Source: Bettongia penicillata ogilbyi (Eukaryota; Chordata; Mammalia; Diprotodontia; Potoroidae). From it: 64,000 nucleotides of DNA. Both the position numbers and the translations under genes were made by a program. Shown here one piece after another: positions 58,641-64,000 of the stretch (the stretch's first letter is position 1; every line of letters starts with the position of its first letter). The stretch lies in NCBI GenBank assembly GCA_023548195.1, contig JAJHZJ010000336.1:4754704-4818703 (forward strand). The letters are read 5' to 3'. The notes beneath the pieces are model-generated. The model searched no databases, was not told where the DNA came from, and saw only the letters and a list, made by a program, of their open reading frames with translations.

Positions 58641-59435
58641 TACCTTCAACCTCCTAGATATAATTCCCCTCTCCTATTGTTTACATAGGCAAGATGTATG
58701 ATCAGTCCCTAGCCCCTTTGCCAGTTGAAGGGTTCAGTACATCCAAAGATAAGCTTACAAAAGTTGTCAAAGGCTGAGCAAATTGGGATGCCTGGGAGGA
58801 AATGTTCACCTTTCCTACTCTAATAAGCCTGTAAATGTGTGTGCTTATTATCCTATGGGCCTTTTCCCTTTGTAAACACCAATTGTAGTCATTTAACTTG
58901 TGGTACACCATGACCTTGAGACCTCTTTATCAATCTTACCCTTAGCCCATGTTTAATTCTTCCTGCAAGGTATAGCATTCAGCACAGAGTTTAGAAAACC
59001 TCCTGTTTGTCAACCTTGATAATTTCTCTAATTTGGTGGAGTCAATTCTAATTCTGCCAAAGAAAATAAACAGGGCATTTACTGTATCTTGTGATCAAGC
59101 CTATTAGAAAGAATAATTTGTTAGTTATATAAAATAGCTGTTTGAAAGAGTTGTCCAATAGAGCTTTCTCTCTATCAGCCAGTGCCTTAGTTTGACACAA
59201 GCTATGTGGGGCTAATCCTGACCCCCAAGGGCTTCATTCCCCAGGTATGTCTCCTTCTGCCAAAACTGGGAAATAGTCCTTGATGGAAAATGTCTGCAGT
59301 AGACCCTTTTCCTTCCCCCTCCTCTCCACTCCAAGTATTGGGTATAAACTCCCTTGGAGGGAAGAAGGCTTAGATTAGGCTAGAGACCTGATCTCTAGAG
59401 TCCTGTTGCTTCTCAGGAGCCATTATTAAGATAGT
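58641..59435. other. No gene seen
   Basis: AT-rich sequence without a recognised repeat. Confidence 0.4.
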
Positions 59436-59439
59436 GCTG

Positions 59440-59642
59440 GTGGATTCTTAGTATGAAGCAGTGGGAAAACGCATAGGATTTCCATTCAATAAACCTAGGT
59501 TCTAGGTTCAAATTCTGGCACAGGTACTTACTGAATACTAACTTTGGGGAATTATTTAATTTCTCTGGGACTCAGTTTTTCTCATTGGTAACAATGAAAG
59601 AGTTGGGCTAGATAACTTTCAAGGTTCATTCTAAATCTGGTG
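59440..59642 (+). repeat. MIR-type SINE
   Basis: AGCAGTGGGAAAACGCATAGG, GGTTCAAATTCTGGCACAGG, CTGGGACTCAGTTTTTCTC and GGGCTAGATAACTTTCAAGG. Confidence 0.75.
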
Positions 59643-61849
59643 ATCTTACAAAAGATTTCTGAAAGGCACAAGTTGCAATCCAGTTCTCATGGAACCCCTT
59701 CCCATCCCAGTCTTTTACTCTCCCAGGACCGTGCAACATAACTGCCCTTATCTCCAGATGTAAAGCAGAAAGTCCTTGTTCTTTCACCCTAAGGCGGGTC
59801 CCTCTTGCCCCATCTGCGATCCATATCAAGCTGCCTCCATCCGCCTCATCAGCTACATACATAAATACACATATAAACTCACTCCACCCCCACTGTTCTC
59901 TTTGGACACCCAATAAAGAAGTCTCTAATAAAAGCAGAGCAGCTGGGACCAGAGGGAAAGGGGAGGAAGGGGGAGTAAGGCCGCAGTGGCAAAGACAGAT
60001 GCGTGTCCCCAATTTCCCCACTTCTAGAGACATTGGGCTAGTTGACTTTGACCATTGGCATAGATGTTTTGGATGTAGCTGCAGCTTTGTAAAGTGTTTA
60101 TAATGGTGTGTATGTTCGAGGGCATAACGAGTGTGTCTGTAACAGGGTGAAGTCGTGTGTAATGGACTTATGTGACAAATATATGTGGGACCTGTGTGGG
60201 CAAAGGGAGAAATGTATCTATAAGGACATCTGTGTAAAAGCTGTGCAACATGATCTGATCTTGTGTAAGTGAGGAGTGTATTATAGTCAGTGTAGTCAGT
60301 TGTAGTTAACAATGTGTTTCTATATGAACATATAGTGGCGTTTGTGTGAGGGAGTTAATAGGGCCTGAGTGTCTGGGTTCCCTTTTGCCTCTAGAAGCCC
60401 CATTGCCTCCACTTTCAGCTAGACACTAGGCTATCGGTCAGGCTTGTTGGGGGCACCAGTGGATGAAGTTTGAAAGCCCTTCAAGTGCTGCTGCTGATTA
60501 CTCAGCACTATACTGTGAGTAAGCAGAACAACTCCACTGGAAAAGACTATTTGCAGGTGAGTAATTGGGAACATTGCCCCATTCTGACCCAGGCCTCCCC
60601 CTCTGATCTTCAAAGGGGGTGCAGAAGAACACTGAATTGAGATCGACCATTTCTGACTCAAGTTGGCCTTTTAACCAGTCCCCTAAGGCTTACAAGGTTA
60701 ACCAATGTGTTGACTCCTGGAGTCTCAGCCTGATCACCATCAGAATGGCTTCTCTTGGGATTTCAGGAGTCATTGAAGAGCATATACAACCAAGACCATT
60801 CTGAGACCTTGGTGATCCAAATAAAATGCACACACATTCACACACATCTTTCACTCACCCCCAGGTGGTGCTGGGTGAAGCAGTTCCAAATGGTGGATGG
60901 GTGGACAGATTTCTTTGTTACTACTGGGGCCTCAGCTGTTACCTACCTTAGCCCCCTTCCTCTTACCATCCCTGGCTCCTGGGACTTGTTAGGTTTCCCA
61001 ATTCCCCTTGCCTTTGATGATACTTCAGTAGGGAAGGCACCAAGGAGAAGACAAAAGATTTGAAATAAAGAGGCTTAATGGTTCAATTCAAGTGGGAGGC
61101 TCTAAAGAAGTTAGCTAACCAAACTGTCTACTTACTGACTTCTGAACTCAGGAAAATACTGGCACTAGCCATACAGGGCCAACCCAGAGAGAGATTCCAG
61201 AAGGAAACAGGAGCTGAGGTCCAGGTCCTGGTCAGAGGTGGTCCAAGAACCAATTTTCCTGGCAACTGTGGAGAGGGACCCTGACTGGGGCAACCAACAA
61301 GCCCCCTGAAGTACCCTCCTAGTCAATCCTCATACTACAGAGTCAAAATGCATAACTTTGGAGAGCAGTTGCTTCCAACCCTATCAGCAGCAGTGACCCC
61401 AGCCAAGAGAAGGCAGGAGACATTAGTGAACTGAGGAAGGATCCTGCGGGGGCAAGAGAACATAGTTTATAGTTCCATAGTATCTCATGATTAGAAACAA
61501 GAACCCACGAACTCTGACTTTCTTCACTTGCCCTCGGGAATCATTGCAGTTAAGAGTGAGAGAAGGGAACAATTTAAGGGACTTTGACCTGGTGACGTTT
61601 TGAGAGGAACTGCCTGCACTGGTCCGGCTTGGGCAGAGAACTACCCAGGGACTATGGATTCTCTGATCCCCTATACTTTTCCACTCGGAGAATTGCGGGG
61701 GCAAGAAGGGTACCTTGCTGGGGACTGAGAGCTGGCCTGAGGCAACAGATTTTGCATGTAGGAGGGTCTAAGCAGAGGGACTGAGCTGAACGTTCCAGGC
61801 TGATCTCTCCAAGAGCTGCTTTCCTCCCTCCTTTACTCCAGTACCAGTT
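59643..61849. other. No gene seen; includes a TG-phrased tract
   Basis: The 228-codon minus-strand frame at 59626-60312 is an artefact of a TG-rich tract (60.08-60.36 kb) and has no domain. A CTCF-like 12 of 14 core occurs at 60858-60871. No splice-bounded exon is recognised. Confidence 0.4.
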
Positions 61850-62350
61850 TCCAAAGCCGCGCTGAGTGGCGGCGCTAGCTCAGGCTAGATGAATATTGTT
61901 GCAGAAGGGAAACCTGTCAGCAAGATGGAGACTATCCCCCAGGGCCCCTAACTGTTTTCCCGGTTACGGCGGAGGCTTTTTAAGCCGGAATTCCTTTCCC
62001 AAAGTTGTTAAAGGAATTGGCCCACGGTCCAGAGGACTTTATCCTGCCCTTCTTCCGTATTTTGTGCCACCTGACGGCAGATTTCGGAAGGAAGGAGGGA
62101 AGAGGCCCAGACGACGAGACTAAGCACAGAGCAAATACCCAGCTGCCTGGGGAGTCCAAGTCGCTTTGTACCTGCCCGGAACTGTGGTGTAAGGCGATCA
62201 GCCGAGCCTGGAACCAAGGACCTGGGACTGAGGACCGAGCTGAGACAAGAGGCAGTGTAAGATTATGGGGCAGCTGGAAGGAGTGGTCAACACCCAGGTC
62301 GAGAACTGTGTCTTGGGAGCTCCTGGAGGAGAGTTCTACAGCTGTTGGGG
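61850..62350. other. GC-rich unique block upstream of TLX1
   Basis: A CpG-containing, repeat-free stretch about 6.5-7 kb upstream of the TLX1 start. It includes TGAATATTGTTG (a SOX-like ATTGTT core) near 61890 and a palindromic-looking ATTCC/GGAAT neighbourhood near 61.99 kb. Open frames here show no recognisable protein. It could be an enhancer or the first exon of a noncoding transcript divergent from TLX1; neither can be shown from sequence. Confidence 0.4.
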
Positions 62351-62429
62351 CTGAGGGGACTTGGGAAGAAAGTCATTTTCTCACCAAGTTATAAAGGAAA
62401 ACCATTTCAAAAAGAAAAGCGTTTATTGC

Positions 62430-63030
62430 TCCCGCGGCTTTCTTTTTCGCCCTACTTTCCTCATTCCCCCTCCACTTTCTTCTTTCTTGTCTCTTTTATC
62501 CCCCCTTTCTCACCAACCTTTCTGTTTTCCTTTCCCCTCTCTGTTCCCTCCCCTCAGGCTATCTCCACCAAACATACACCTGGGTACCCCAGGCGTATAC
62601 ATCCCGCGAAGAACATAATGGGGCTGCAGAGCCCATACAACAGAACTGGAAGGAACTTTGTAGACCAGAAAATCTAGTGCAACGCCTTTCTATGACGATC
62701 TTGGCCCAGTGTGACACTGGGGCCAAAGCTAGTAAGGTCCAAAGCTGAGGAATACCCAAGACTAATAAATCCAAAGCACAAAATGTAGTCGTCGCCAACT
62801 TGCTTTAGCCTCTCCTGGGGAAAGCCAGGAGAAAAGAACGAGAGTGAAAGGGAGAGAGAAGGAAAGAGGGAGGAAAGACAGAGGGAGATCTAGAAGGGGA
62901 GGAATAAAGGATAAAAGGGGAAACTCGAAGTGAGAGAACGGTAGGGAAAAGGGGAGAAAAGTTAGAAGGGGTGTAAGTGGGGAGGGGACCAAAGAGAGAG
63001 GAGAGGGACAAGGGAAGGAAGCGAGCTCTT
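62430..63030. other. Pyrimidine-rich then purine-rich tracts
   Basis: 62.43-62.56 kb is strongly pyrimidine-rich and 62.82-63.03 kb strongly purine-rich on the + strand. They sit just left of the homeodomain-rich candidate element. No gene is seen. Confidence 0.6.
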
Positions 63031-63159
63031 GGCCGTTTCCTAAGACTGCTTCCTTTAAAGTACCAAATTTGGGTTAAGGCCCGAACCGCGGCGACAGCCT
63101 CCGCCTCCACCTCCCATTCCGCAGCAGCCGCTCTGGGCCTGTTTGACTGCCCGCAAAGT

Positions 63160-63300
63160 CGGCTAAGTAATGAGTCGGCCCTGCAGAGCACAGAGAGCTG
63201 CAATTGATGAGCGCCCAGCGCGCTCTCCTCGCCAGCCTTTTTTTCCGCCCTGCGCCTTATTAGAGTAATTACGGAGCGCGCGGGTGCGCTTAATGAGCCC
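63160..63300. promoter_or_regulatory. Candidate conserved homeodomain-rich regulatory element
   Basis: GC-rich unique sequence punctuated by AT-rich homeodomain-type cores: AAGTAATGAG (63164-63173), CAATTGATGAG (63201-63211), TTATTAGAGTAATTACGG (63257-63274) and CTTAATGAG (63289-63297). GCGCGC-type blocks lie between them. The mix of TAAT/TAATTA cores in a CpG-rich setting, about 7.9 kb upstream of TLX1 and free of repeats, resembles developmental enhancers. Conservation cannot be tested here. Confidence 0.5.
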
Positions 63301-64000
63301 CGCTCACCCGGGTGAGGTGGAAAGGGAGGAGGGAGTTGGGGGAGAGAGAGTTAAGAGGCAGCAGAGGCGGGAATGGCGGGATGGGATGGGGGGGGCAGGA
63401 GGAAGGAGAGGAAGTAGAAGGAAATACCGCACCAGTACTTCGCCTCCCTCTTCTCCGTCTCGGGGCAGGCCTGAGGGTAGGCGGGAGTTACGAGAGAACA
63501 GGCCCAGGTGTAGGCCAGGGCCCAAGCGCCGGTTCCTAAATGAAGGACTTAACCGATGGGGTCTAAAATATCCTTCCACGATTCGTGAGCTCGTAGACGT
63601 GTTGACTCCCGTCATCAGTGCAGATTGAAACCGATCTACGATTTCTCATTCTGTGTGATTCCTGCCCCTGTTCTCCCGAAAATGCTTCCCGGGGTATCTA
63701 AGACACTGGGGGACAGCCTTTGCTGTTTTTTCATACTTCGTTAATGTCAATGTAACACTCGAGCACTCCAGCTCTGATATGTATACACACTGATAAAACA
63801 GTAGACTATTCAATGGTCCTTTGAGAGTGCTAAGTATTGAGCAGCTTGCCTTCCCTTCCACCAAGTCCTGACCAGGGGAACACTCTTCCCATTCCTTCCC
63901 ACTTTCGGCCTAGTTCGAAGTCCTACACAGCATCCGAGGGTTGAGTGAAGTAGAGAAATTAGACGGTTATTGGGGTGCAGACCTTGAGTTTTACAAAGCC
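63301..64000. other. GC-rich shoulder then unique sequence to window end
   Basis: 63.3-63.55 kb is purine- and GC-rich with several CG dinucleotides. The rest has no recognised repeat or coding exon. Frames on both strands at 63.28-63.63 kb are composition effects. Confidence 0.4.

Noticed and set aside
59626..60312. 228-codon minus-strand frame rich in Thr, His and Tyr
   Set aside because: The composition follows from the TG-rich tract on the opposite strand and a SINE end.
1..64000. tRNA genes suggested by B-box-like GGTTCAAAT blocks
   Set aside because: Each block sits in a SINE with no foldable cloverleaf or terminator, so they are tRNA-derived repeats.
30000..64000. Expected neighbours LBX1, KAZALD1 or other genes of the human 10q24 order
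   Set aside because: No open frame matches their homeodomain or protease-inhibitor-type domains; in human they lie tens of kb away, so they probably fall outside the window.
1..64000. CRISPR arrays, phage-type or bacterial defence genes
   Set aside because: No short regular repeats with unique spacers and no bacterial-type genes; the sequence is vertebrate genomic DNA.

Overview
The window looks like the genome of a metatherian (marsupial) mammal. The evidence is the dominant interspersed repeat, a tRNA-headed SINE that opens with a 'GGGCAGCTAGGTGG' head and carries a 'gagttcaaat' B-box-like block, together with marsupial-type L1 3' ends, mammalian MIR/L2 relics and long (GA)n, (CA)n and (TG)n microsatellites. 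I cannot decide the species.

Only one protein-coding gene can be supported: TLX1 (HOX11), a TALE-independent NK-like homeobox transcription factor gene, on the minus strand at about 47.1-55.8 kb. Its three coding exons (55329-54759, 52343-52142, 48620-48398) join in frame across GT-AG introns to give a predicted 331-residue protein. It has an eh1 Groucho-binding motif, a Gly/Ala/Pro low-complexity stretch, a FPWM hexapeptide-type motif, a complete 60-residue homeodomain with the TLX-diagnostic Thr47, and the TLX1-type C-terminus. A CpG-rich first exon and promoter lie at 54.7-55.75 kb, with an inverted CCAAT box, a TGATTGAT PBX-type site and a PBX/MEIS-like composite.

Layout: 1-40.4 kb is a gene-free, repeat-rich flank downstream of TLX1. 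It holds SINEs, L2/MIR relics, several L1 3' fragments, a degenerate Ty3/Gypsy RNase H fragment (8.5 kb), an antisense solo-LTR-like block (20.3-20.7 kb) and a 3.5-kb L1-derived element of HAL1 type with a 16-bp target-site duplication (30.7-34.2 kb). From 40.4 to 56 kb there is a zone almost free of transposons (one MIR), centred on TLX1 and punctuated by TG/CA-rich tracts and GC-rich unique sequence, as expected of a developmental-regulator locus. From 56 to 62 kb SINE/MIR/L2 relics return. From 61.8 to 63.6 kb there is unique GC-rich sequence with a cluster of homeodomain-type TAAT/TAATTA cores, a good candidate for a conserved regulatory element.

I saw no tRNA or rRNA gene, no second exon-bearing gene, and nothing resembling a bacterial-type system. 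Neighbours known from other mammals (KAZALD1, LBX1) do not appear. Repeat boundaries are by eye and approximate unless a target-site duplication is given. Comparisons with human TLX1 are from memory.
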